A stretch of 64,000 nucleotides of DNA, taken from assembly GCF_016925675.1 (NCBI RefSeq), contig NZ_CP070506.1, positions 4,338,501 through 4,402,500 on the forward strand, written 5' to 3'. The notes under the pieces are model-generated. The model saw only the letters and a list, made by a program, of their open reading frames with translations, had not been told where the DNA came from and did not search any database. A program made the translations under genes and the position numbers. Source of the DNA: Pseudomonas hygromyciniae. GTDB lineage: Bacteria > Pseudomonadota > Gammaproteobacteria > Pseudomonadales > Pseudomonadaceae. Shown here piece after piece: positions 8,646-16,417 of the stretch. Position 1 is the first letter of the stretch, and the number at the start of each line of letters is the position of its first letter.

Positions 8646-9134
8646 ATGAAAATGCATCATAGAACCGGTGTGTACGCTGCTTACAAGATAATAAAGAGCG
8701 CCCAGATTTGGAGTAAAGACGGTTTTGGCCAAGCCAATTTCCACACAGAAATTTATGGCGGGGGCAATGATTGTAAAAATGAAATCACTCTGCACTTTGA
8801 GTGGGATGGTGAAATAGAAGAACGATCAGTAAACATATGGCCAGGCGAAAGAGACGTCTTGTATATATGCCCTTGGTATGGGAATCCTGAGCGCTTGTGG
8901 TCTTTGGTTTTGTTCCAAGGAACGTCTAAGCATCTAACGTTGACCGGTTGCTCGAACTTTGAACCTACAGAAGAAGACATAGAACATAAGAAATATGTAA
9001 AATTCCTTATCGACGAGATGACTCGTCAGCGCATCTCGTTTTCTGTCCCATTCCCAGCTAGTAGAGCATCAGTAGCTATTCCACAGATGAGGAAAAAAAC
9101 TTTCTGGTCGAGATTCTTGTGGTGGCAAGCCTAG
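8646..9134 (+). CDS. Hypothetical protein
   Basis: A 162-residue protein that I do not recognise. It begins MKMHHRTGVYAAYKIIKSAQIWS, contains an ANFHTEIYG segment and several aromatic residues, and ends with a Lys/Arg/Trp-rich tail. There is no signal peptide or membrane segment. The opening (HRT ... A..II) and the ANF box recall small ADP-ribosyltransferase-like proteins, but this is only a resemblance. It is isolated, with long non-coding stretches on both sides, and AT-richer than the core. Confidence 0.5.
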   Translation: MKMHHRTGVYAAYKIIKSAQIWSKDGFGQANFHTEIYGGGNDCKNEITLHFEWDGEIEERSVNIWPGERDVLYICPWYGNPERLWSLVLFQGTSKHLTLTGCSNFEPTEEDIEHKKYVKFLIDEMTRQRISFSVPFPASRASVAIPQMRKKTFWSRFLWWQA

Positions 9135-9649
9135 GTCGATTTCAGCCTATCACGACCGTCAAAGAGTGAATTGATGCCGCATGACTGGACCGCATGGATG
9201 AAGTGATCTCGACCCTTGGTGACAGGTAGCAATCGTTCAGTATCGGTCGTTTCCAGCCGTTCGTGACAGACAGAAAACGGCCAAATGCGGTCATTCCGCT
9301 TTTCTTCGAAACAGTGGCAATTCAGTCACCGGCAGGGCTTGAGAACTGTACGCTGCGAATTTATAAAACCCAAATCAATCAGTCTTCACTAGTACTAAAC
9401 CCGCTTTTTGGTATTGCAAAAGGCTCAATCAAGGGCCGGTGGTATGCAGCGGATAACTCCTAGCTATTGCAACTAATGGAAGAGTTGAGGCCTCAGTAGC
9501 AGGTCCGATGACAAACTCACCGTGAAGATGTGCGACTTCTAGCATGACCTGCCCCTCGGGGCTAACTAGCAGAACCGGTTATCCCCTGCCTATCCTGATT
9601 GCCCGCTTCAGGTTGCGAACACCGTAAATTACTTCATAACCAATTTCGG
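9135..9649. other. Gene-free stretch
   Basis: About 515 bp without a convincing coding region. Around 9236-9300 there is a GGTCGTTT...AAACGGCC inverted motif followed by AAATGCGGTCATTC, a type of intergenic sequence that recurs in degenerate form near 10705 and 12622. Nothing else stands out. Confidence 0.45.
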
Positions 9650-10003
9650 CTAAAAACCTACGACATCCTCATCACCAAAGCTGGCGTGCTTCTTGACGTT
9701 AGCAGCCTTTGTTATCACTCTCAGATTGCAAGGTATGTGTAGTCCGCAGACCTTTTTACCTTGAAGCGGAATGATGTGATCAACGTCATGCTTAATACCA
9801 GTCTCGGCTGACAGCCGCCTAGCCTCCGTGTATACAGCATCAATCGCCTTATGATCAGCCCATAGAGGCGTAGCGTACTTCAACGCTGTCCTGCCCTTCT
9901 GGGCATTCCACTTCAGCACGTCCTTGCGTCTTTGCACTCTTAACAAAGCATCTGCGTCCCCAGCGGCAGCCCGAAGCACATCATCTCGTTCGAACTGTCG
10001 CAT
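9650..10003 (-). CDS. HNH endonuclease
   Basis: A 117-residue protein. The C-terminal half carries an HNH/beta-beta-alpha-metal core: DVDHIIPLQGKKVCGLH, then NLRVITKAANVKKH with the conserved Asn and final His. The first half is basic and helical (RRKDVLKWNAQKG). Small proteins of this build are phage- or island-borne nucleases. It lies 11 bp downstream of the DUF6998-like gene on the same strand, so the two are probably one operon. Confidence 0.75.
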   Translation of the reverse strand: MRQFERDDVLRAAAGDADALLRVQRRKDVLKWNAQKGRTALKYATPLWADHKAIDAVYTEARRLSAETGIKHDVDHIIPLQGKKVCGLHIPCNLRVITKAANVKKHASFGDEDVVGF

Positions 10004-10014
10004 GGCGTCATTTC

Positions 10015-10485
10015 CTATAGTTCAGACCGCGCCCATCGCAGTCTGCTGATCGCTTTGAATTGACTGATACCGACAGAGCCACGTTCGTTTCGAGCCTTTG
10101 ACCCAGGCCTTGTCAGTAACGCCTCAACCGCAGAGCGATCCGCTTCAAAAATCTGGAAAGCGTTGTAATCCGCGTCGAGAAGAACCAGTAAAACAGTATC
10201 GAAGGGTTGCCTTAAATCGATTGATCCCACTCGGCCGCTTCGCATTCGTGGGCTGGTGTAATACCGCCCCTTGATTTGAATTCTGACTGTCAGCCCATCT
10301 CTCACTTCTGTCGCGTCGTACCCAGCTTGCCTAGCCAGTTCCAACTCGACGTTGAGGTGCCGAGCTGCCTCGTACCCTGCGATTTCCCCAGTCACACCCA
10401 GCGGTTTGCGAGTGAGTTGGTAATAACGGCGAGCCAAAACCTTGGTGTCTCGAAGGATCTGGTACACCTCATCGGCGTCCTCCAT
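10015..10485 (-). CDS. DUF6998-like protein, possible PD-(D/E)xK-type nuclease
   Basis: A 156-residue protein with helical start (ILRDTKVLARRYYQLTRKPLGV), a GEIAGYEAARHLN helix, then ARQAGYDA and the strand VRIQIKGR. The E...D...QxK order is compatible with a PD-(D/E)xK core in which Glu is replaced by Gln, but the call is inference. I associate this pattern with DUF6998. It is followed directly by the HNH gene. Function unknown; a DNA-related role in defence is a guess from context. Confidence 0.55.
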   Translation of the reverse strand: MEDADEVYQILRDTKVLARRYYQLTRKPLGVTGEIAGYEAARHLNVELELARQAGYDATEVRDGLTVRIQIKGRYYTSPRMRSGRVGSIDLRQPFDTVLLVLLDADYNAFQIFEADRSAVEALLTRPGSKARNERGSVGISQFKAISRLRWARSEL

Positions 10486-10630
10486 GCGACTTTCCTATCG
10501 TTGGCCTTGGTTCATTAGCCTGATTGTTTAGATTTGATCAGGGGCTTCCGCCTAATCGTTAATTTTTTCAACAACTGGGACATTCCCCCAATATCCCGCA
10601 AATACGCAAATACGCAATCGCGCATGACGG

Positions 10631-10699
10631 GCAACCGCCAGCTCTGGGTCGATGCGGCCGTTCCTCATGGGCAGCTAGCGACCCACAGCTGGCGGTTGC
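10631..10699. repeat. Near-perfect 21-bp inverted repeat
   Basis: Arms at 10631-10651 and 10679-10699 match at 20 of 21 positions when one is reverse-complemented, with a 27-bp loop. It lies in the gene-poor gap 10486-10849 between the divergent DUF6998-like gene and the next plus-strand gene. It could fold into a long hairpin in RNA or be a recombination or IS relic. There is no T-run, so it is not a normal terminator. Confidence 0.7.
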
Positions 10700-10849
10700 G
10701 GAAGAATTCGGCCAAAAGCTGACCATCAGCCCTGGTGGCGTCTGGCAAAAATTGAGTTATGGTTTGCCTATGAAACAATGGACGATTCAAAACCCTGCTT
10801 TTTAGGTTTAATTGACTTCAATACACGAACGGCAGGAGCTGGAAGCAGT

Positions 10850-11305
10850 ATGAAGGACTCATATAAACAAATCGTAGCCCTGAGCAAAGGCACTGTACGA
10901 ACACTTCTCGACGAAAGAAAGGTTCTCATGTCCTACCTGTATAGCCAGGCGCTTACGCACTGTATAGAGCATTCGGAGAAGCATGGTGATTACACCCTTC
11001 TCGGTGCATTAGTGAATGTATTCGAAGGTCGTGACTTCAAGCTGTTCGTTTCAGCATGGATCTGTGAACGCCTTGGGCTAACAAGCAAAATGGGGCCGGT
11101 GGGAACCGTCTTCGCAAGGAGCGGGAAACCTCCCAATACGCATATGAGCTTTAAGGTAAGTGTGGAAGAGTTTGCAGGAGCGAAATTTAAAGCAAAAGTG
11201 CCGGTGAAGCCTGTTGCTACGAAGGAGAAGAAGGCGCCAAAGCGTGTTGATATGCTCGACTCGTGGGCACGCCTGCCGGGTAGCTTCGGACATGGGAAGC
11301 GGTGA
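10850..11305 (+). CDS. Hypothetical protein
   Basis: A 151-residue soluble protein that I do not recognise. The body (about 1-100) is helical with SWICERLGLT-type segments, followed by a Lys/Ala-rich basic tail (KVPVKPVATKEKKAPKRVD). ATG 10850 has GGAAG/GGAG upstream; an in-frame ATG at 10778 would add 24 residues. It precedes the TIR-like gene by 180 bp on the same strand. Confidence 0.5.
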   Translation: MKDSYKQIVALSKGTVRTLLDERKVLMSYLYSQALTHCIEHSEKHGDYTLLGALVNVFEGRDFKLFVSAWICERLGLTSKMGPVGTVFARSGKPPNTHMSFKVSVEEFAGAKFKAKVPVKPVATKEKKAPKRVDMLDSWARLPGSFGHGKR

Positions 11306-11484
11306 GCAAGTCGATCATCGGACTACGTTACAAGTGGTTCGAAAAAATGGGGAAAAAAATAGTGTTCCGGAGAAAGATTTTGACCGCTACATGGATGCGG
11401 CAGGTAACCGAGGCAGTCACCGCTATCCTTGCCTATAAGTGATAATGTCCTTTATCACATGTAGAACAAAAAGGACTCACGCCG

Positions 11485-12372
11485 ATGGCCCGCGCTAAAG
11501 CTCCCACCACTACCGTCGCTCCCAAACTCAAATTGACCCCAGACCAAATACAGCGGGGGATTCAACGCCTTCAAGATCGCATAACCGAGTTGGAAGGTTT
11601 TGATGTATCAGAACTCAATGGTGAGGGAGACTCACCAAAACTGACCGCCCTCGCAACGTCAATTCAAGACACCCTAGAGCGATGCTTTGGTGAAAACACC
11701 TCGGTTTATTACCGCCTCTCATCCGCAGCAAACCTGCACTTCTTCCCTGGGTATTACTCATCTGACTACCCGCTTAGGCATCATTACGTGACTGGCACTC
11801 AGGAAAATATTCAGCAATCAATCCTAATGCTTGCAGAGGCGCAGCGAACGCTTAGGGAAGACCTCGCGGACCACGATCATGCGGCGATTCCTGTTTCTTC
11901 TACCGACCTAGACAATGTGAAGCCAGCGTTATCACGCCGCGTATTTGTAGTGCATGGCCATGATGAAGGCGCACGTGAGACCGTGGCTCGATTTTTGATG
12001 CAGCTGGGCTTTGAGCCGATCATTTTGCACGAGCAAGCCAATCAGGGCCGTACGGTCATGGAGAAGGTCGAAGCACATGGACAAGTGGATTTTGCCGTGG
12101 TGCTGCTGACGCCGGACGACGAGGGGTGTGCCAAGGGTGGCAAGCCGGAGCCGCGAGCCCGGGAGAACGTCCTGCTGGAGTTGGGCTATTTTCTGGGCCG
12201 TTTAGGCCGCGCCAAGGTCTGTGCGTTGAAACGCGGCACTCTGGAGATTCCTAGTGATTTTGCTGGTGTGGTGTGGGAGTCCATGGAAGGTAATAGCTGG
12301 AAACAAGCCTTGGGCCGTGAGCTTGAAGCCGCCGGTCATGAGATCGATTGGAACAAGGTCATGCGGGGGTAA
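11485..12372 (+). CDS. TIR-like (PF10137-type) nucleotide-binding protein, solo defence effector candidate
   Basis: A 295-residue protein. Residues about 15-135 are a helical N-terminal domain. Residues about 151-290 form a TIR-like fold: RRVFVVHGHDEGARETVARF, the strand VDFAVVLLTPDDEG, and RARENVLLELGYFLGRLGR, which contains the Glu expected at the NADase site. This is the family seen in CBASS Cap12 and Pycsar TIR effectors and in many stand-alone genes. No cyclase or other partner lies next to it, so it may be a solo effector sensing infection through its N-terminal domain. That role is inference. Confidence 0.75.
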   Translation: MARAKAPTTTVAPKLKLTPDQIQRGIQRLQDRITELEGFDVSELNGEGDSPKLTALATSIQDTLERCFGENTSVYYRLSSAANLHFFPGYYSSDYPLRHHYVTGTQENIQQSILMLAEAQRTLREDLADHDHAAIPVSSTDLDNVKPALSRRVFVVHGHDEGARETVARFLMQLGFEPIILHEQANQGRTVMEKVEAHGQVDFAVVLLTPDDEGCAKGGKPEPRARENVLLELGYFLGRLGRAKVCALKRGTLEIPSDFAGVVWESMEGNSWKQALGRELEAAGHEIDWNKVMRG

Positions 12373-12445
12373 GCCAGCTTCTAATTTCTTCCTTGTCAGC
12401 CTTCCATTGATGAGCGGCAAGCAAACCTGTTGGGTGACCGCTTAT

Positions 12446-12630
12446 GGCCGATTCTGTTGAAAAAGTCGGCTTCGGTTTCCATGGCAGAAAAGTACGCGTC
12501 TGAGATTGAAATCTGTGTTTTGCGCAGAAGGTTCAGGGCTCAGATTTGACGTAGCGGCGTGCAAAAAGGCGTTTTCACCGCTCAATGCATGGGTACTCAG
12601 GCCGGGTCGACTTTTTCAACACAATCGGCC
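12446..12630. mobile_element. MITE-like element with 22-23 bp terminal inverted repeats
   Basis: Ends GGCCGATTCTGTTGAAAAAG and the reverse complement of CTTTTTCAACACAATCGGCC match with one mismatch and extend by TCG. The 185-bp interior has no gene. This end sequence resembles those of IS5/IS1182-type insertion sequences, so it is probably a non-autonomous derivative or a deletion relic. Confidence 0.65.
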
Positions 12631-12662
12631 GATTTCTGCCGGTCAGGGTCGGCTGGCGGATT

Positions 12663-12723
12663 GGTCAAATCCGATGCAAACGACTGGTCAAGTCGAATGC
12701 AAATGGGCGGTCAAGTCCATGCA
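12663..12723 (-). repeat. Inverted copy of the 23-bp repeat array
   Basis: On the minus strand the units TTTGCATTCGACTTGACCAG(TCG), TTTGCATCGGATTTGACCA and a TGCATGGACTTGACCG unit occur in tandem. The orientation is opposite to 8311-8402, so the two arrays face each other around a 4.3-kb segment. Confidence 0.65.
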
Positions 12724-12909
12724 TACTCACCTACTGAGGCGCACGACAAAAGCACATCCAACTTTCCCCAGCCCCCCTTAACAGGAGAAAAATGCGTCAA
12801 ACTCAGCCGTTAAAAAAAATCGTCAACTCTATTGACATTTGCAAAAAATATTGACTTTAATATTGTTTTGCCACCAAAATAGCGCATCGACTGGCCACTG
12901 GGAGGCAAT

Positions 12910-13092
12910 ATGAATGAAGTAATTTCTGATCGTTTTTTGAGCATTAAACAAGCAGCGAATCTATTTAACGTGTCAACACGGACTATCGGCCGCTGGGAGA
13001 AAGCCGGGCAACTGCCTCCGAAAACGCGACTAAGTCATAAGACGGTTGGCTGGCGAGCAAGCCGGTTTCAAGAGTTTATGGATACACTGTGA
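12910..13092 (+). CDS. AlpA-type excisionase/regulator, small HTH protein
   Basis: A 60-residue MerR-like helix-turn-helix protein: FLSIKQAANLFNVSTRTIGR is the recognition unit, followed by WEKAGQLPP and a basic end. Proteins of this AlpA/Xis-like class control excision or expression of integrated elements. The start has GGGAGG upstream. The region before it is AT-rich with two TATTGAC boxes. A hairpin terminator follows, so it is a single-gene unit. Confidence 0.8.
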   Translation: MNEVISDRFLSIKQAANLFNVSTRTIGRWEKAGQLPPKTRLSHKTVGWRASRFQEFMDTL

Positions 13093-13136
13093 GCCATGCG
13101 GCAGGACGCGGAGAATCGAATGATTTACCGTTTATG

Positions 13137-13162
13137 AAAGGCACCTATAGGGTGCCTTTTCT
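13137..13162 (+). terminator. Rho-independent terminator after the alpA-like gene
   Basis: AAAGGCACC-TATAG-GGTGCCTTTT, a 9-bp stem ending in Ts, 45 bp after the stop codon. Confidence 0.85.
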
Positions 13163-13276
13163 TGGCTCCTTCTTAGGGATGAGTGTCACCCCATAGTGAG
13201 GCATACCGTCAATGCAGCGTAACCGTCCGGCCAAGTCATCTACCCAGCCCCGCAATGCCAGGACATGGTGCGCAGC

Positions 13277-13615
13277 TCAGGGCGCAATACCTTTTGCCTG
13301 AAATTTCGCCAATCTTCCAGGCACCATCGCGGTTGCAATGGTAGCAAAGGTTGTCAAAACGAGATCCCAGTTCGCTACTAACACCAGCAAAGCTGCGCCA
13401 ACTCCAATAACGACACCAACAAGCAAAAGGAGTACGAGGATTGTCATCCGCGCCCTCCGGCCTTCCTTAAGCCTTTGAGGTTGATTGGCGGAGTATCGTT
13501 TTTTCTCCTCATTTACATACCATAGCGTCCAGGCTAGCCAGGCCCCAGCCACTCCTGCAATTATCAGTTGCGCAAAGATGAGCCATTCGTCATGCGAGAT
13601 ATTGAAATACGTCAT
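13277..13615 (-). CDS. Small integral membrane protein
   Basis: A 112-residue protein with three hydrophobic segments: about 12-33 (IFAQLIIAGVAGAWLAWTLW), 57-79 (ILVLLLLVGVVIGVGAALLV) and 83-98. A basic loop (KKRYSANQPQRLKEGRRAR) lies between the first two and should be cytoplasmic. I do not recognise a family. It is alone on the minus strand. Confidence 0.6.
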   Translation of the reverse strand: MTYFNISHDEWLIFAQLIIAGVAGAWLAWTLWYVNEEKKRYSANQPQRLKEGRRARMTILVLLLLVGVVIGVGAALLVLVANWDLVLTTFATIATAMVPGRLAKFQAKGIAP

Positions 13616-13672
13616 ACATTTCCTTGTCGGGGTTTATCCCTGATTGTGAGGTTTTGGTAGGTTACGAGTTAG

Positions 13673-13870
13673 CTAATCCAGCTCAATAACCCAAATAGGT
13701 TTTTTTGCATCCACTCCAATCCTCCTCCAGCCGCCATGCCGGTAATGAACAGCACGATATACCTTGGCCAGTTGATGAATGATACCGCCTTTCGAATCGT
13801 AACCGTCCGGGCATCCCACCTTACGCTGAGGTGCTAACGATTTACTAATCGTTGCGATCCGACGATTCAC
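13673..13870 (-). CDS. Small hypothetical protein
   Basis: A 65-residue basic protein (RRIATISKS, RKVGCPDGYDSKGG, HGGWRRIGVDAKKPIWVIELD). No motif I can name. The sequence composition looks coding, but the call rests only on that and on its position 57 bp upstream of the membrane protein gene. Confidence 0.4.
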   Translation of the reverse strand: MNRRIATISKSLAPQRKVGCPDGYDSKGGIIHQLAKVYRAVHYRHGGWRRIGVDAKKPIWVIELD

Positions 13871-14362
13871 CGGAATTGCTTACCAAAAAACCAACTAAGT
13901 CTTCAGCAGCTTCCTCCGCCAGTAAGCCGACAAAGACTGTAATGCCTGCATCTCGTAGCATTCTTATGCCAGATCCCGAGGTAAGCGCCCGGCGAACACA
14001 CCTTCAGAATCCCAGTATTAAGGGCGATGGTGGCTGGTCAGCTACTTCCTACATGGATATCAATCGAGTGGTGAGTACGCGCGAGGAGCGACCCGGTGGG
14101 TGCATTCTGCGGAGCAGGTCCCCGGAGACAAGCTCCAGGAATGGACCCAGCGGGCACCGCTCCACCAATTGGGCTCTTTCCTGTAAGAATCAGAATCCTT
14201 GAAGTTTGATCTCCGTTCGTTGCACCAGCACATCCGAAACGTCAAATCGGCGAGTCAGCGCAGCAACTCGGAGGAACTCGACTTCCAGCAAACCTTACGC
14301 AGTTGCCTGGAGTCGGTGCACCGACTTGGGGAACTCAATTGATTGAAGCGCACACACAAACT
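13871..14362. other. Gene-poor stretch with a possible coding remnant
   Basis: No intact gene. On the plus strand about 14199-14343 reads as an open, helix-like stretch (LKFDLRSLHQHIRNVK ... LESVHRLGELN, then stop) without a start codon. It may be the tail of a truncated gene. It sits just downstream of brxL. Confidence 0.35.
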
Positions 14363-16417
14363 TCAGCTGACACCCAGAGCCTTAAAAGCGGCATCTACCG
14401 GATCGCTGTAAAAACTTGTTTGAAATTTCGCGAATAGCTCGCCAGGCACAGTCGGAATATCGGTAACGCTAGCCATAGGCAAGAGAATCCGTTTCGCGCC
14501 AGCGTCAAATGCCACTTGCATGCATTCTGCGAGGTTTTCGACTGGAATCACATTGCCACCCAAGCTCATATCGCCGAGCACAACCATCTGCGCCTGGAGT
14601 GGTCTCTGCATCAGCACGGAACAGTAAGCTACAAACCCAGCGAGAGTCAGCGCCTTAGGTGCGCCCGTGTTATGAAGCTCGACCGCATGAAGGTGATAGT
14701 CGTGATCCCCCACTTTTGACGCAGCACTCACCCGACTGATGTTTGCTTTGAAGTAATCAAAGGCAACCTTCAGCGCTTCCTTAGCGGAAGAGCTATTCCC
14801 AAGACCAGACATATTCAGCCGCCCGCTACCTGCCGTCACCTGCGTCTCCAGACGGTACAACCCCAGATGTCCGTTAGCGCCTGTGGACACGAGGTGCATC
14901 ACTCCTGGCTTGCCTTGGCCCTCAGGAATAAGTCCACCACCGCCCTGCTCCGGCACGCTGATGAACGTCTCTTCCAACGTGTCCGCATCGATGTAAGAAA
15001 AGTGGACATCGTAAAACTCCATTCCCCCGATTTTCTTCAACTGTTCTTTTACCCTTCGACGCGCCTCCAATGCATATTCAAGGCAACGGCGGACTGCCTC
15101 GCGATCATAATCTGCGCTGGGGTGCAGCAGCTTGAGGAGACCAGAAACCGTACGCCGCACTGCAATGGTGTCCCTCTGATTCAGATTATTCCCAAGCTTG
15201 AAATAGCGGTCTATGGCATCAGCGAAATTACGCTTACGCATTTCGCGCATGAACTCGGCTAGATAATCAGTGATCAACCCATAGCGATTTGTAAAAAACT
15301 CAGGCCGCATCTTAGGTACTTCCCACCCAGGAATGTAGGCGTGGAAACGATCAAAGAATGCTGAGTCGATCATTGCTGAGGGAAACGGAGCCAAGAGATG
15401 GCTGGTCTTCACCAGTGTGTCTACAGGCTGATTGATGTTACCTACGAACATCATGCTTGCGGATGCGGAAATGGAGTCCCGGCCACGAGCAAAGGAGCCC
15501 GAGGCCATGAAATCTTTCATGATCTGGACCCCATCCTTGTCCTTGAATGAGATACCCGCCACTTCATCAAACGCAACGACGTCCCACATCCCGACCAAGC
15601 CGATCTGACGCCGAGACATGTTGTAAAAGAGGTTCGCAACCGTCGTTTGACCACCTGAAACCAGAATGCTGTTCGGGCTGACTTCTTTGTAGATGTGACT
15701 TTTACCGGTACCGCGTGGCCCCAATTCACAGCAGTTGTAGTTGTTTTCCACGAAAGCGATCATCCGCGTAAGGAGGTGCCACTTCGTACGCGCGTTAAAA
15801 TGAGCCGGTTCCATACCCGTCGAACGTAACAGTACGTCTATCCACTGATCTTCTGTGAAGTGTTTCCGAGCCTCCAGCAGCGCATCCATGTCCATATTTG
15901 GCATCTGGATCGGCTTCAGATCATGGACTGTGAAAGGTGAGCCTTTGGCGCCCTCTTCGAACAAATAGTTCATCGTCACGATGCACCAGATACCGCCCGC
16001 CAGCAGCTTCTCGAACTCTTTGATAAAGCGACTGGGTATTTCGGCATCCTTGACCCCCAGGTTCATGAACAGCGCCTGGTAAATATCTCGACGCTCGTTC
16101 AGGCTCACGGAAACCTTGTCGATGATCTTGAAGCTACCTCGCTCACGGATCTTCGACTTCACCTTCTCGGCTTCGTCGGGGCGCACGTAGTTCTCTGAGA
16201 GAATGCGCTTGACCGTCTCCAGACCGTCTGCAATCACTTCTTCGTTATCTGATGCACAGTACATCCCGAGCAGATACTCAAGAACGTAAACAGGTACGTT
16301 GATACCTTCCTTCAATCGCTTGGTGAGATCCTTGCGGACCACCTTGCCCATGAAGAACTCGTTCAGGCGGCCATCAAGGTCTAGATCGAGGTTTTCACTG
16401 TCAGAAATCAAAGTCAT
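14363..16417 (-). CDS. brxL: BREX type I protein BrxL (AAA+/Lon-like)
   Basis: A 684-residue protein, usual for BrxL. It has a helical N-terminal region, then an AAA+ domain with Walker A GPRGTGKSH (about residue 230) and Walker B-like VVAFDEVAG, and a C-terminal Lon-like domain ending with LGDMSLGGNVIPVENLAEC. At the places where Lon has its catalytic Ser and Lys, I read NTGAPKA and NLAEC, so the protease dyad seems absent or changed. BrxL is the last gene of the locus and is needed for phage restriction. ATG 16417 overlaps the end of pglZ by 17 bp; a longer frame starting at 16480 is rejected because that extension overlaps pglZ coding. Confidence 0.94.
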   Translation of the reverse strand: MTLISDSENLDLDLDGRLNEFFMGKVVRKDLTKRLKEGINVPVYVLEYLLGMYCASDNEEVIADGLETVKRILSENYVRPDEAEKVKSKIRERGSFKIIDKVSVSLNERRDIYQALFMNLGVKDAEIPSRFIKEFEKLLAGGIWCIVTMNYLFEEGAKGSPFTVHDLKPIQMPNMDMDALLEARKHFTEDQWIDVLLRSTGMEPAHFNARTKWHLLTRMIAFVENNYNCCELGPRGTGKSHIYKEVSPNSILVSGGQTTVANLFYNMSRRQIGLVGMWDVVAFDEVAGISFKDKDGVQIMKDFMASGSFARGRDSISASASMMFVGNINQPVDTLVKTSHLLAPFPSAMIDSAFFDRFHAYIPGWEVPKMRPEFFTNRYGLITDYLAEFMREMRKRNFADAIDRYFKLGNNLNQRDTIAVRRTVSGLLKLLHPSADYDREAVRRCLEYALEARRRVKEQLKKIGGMEFYDVHFSYIDADTLEETFISVPEQGGGGLIPEGQGKPGVMHLVSTGANGHLGLYRLETQVTAGSGRLNMSGLGNSSSAKEALKVAFDYFKANISRVSAASKVGDHDYHLHAVELHNTGAPKALTLAGFVAYCSVLMQRPLQAQMVVLGDMSLGGNVIPVENLAECMQVAFDAGAKRILLPMASVTDIPTVPGELFAKFQTSFYSDPVDAAFKALGVS

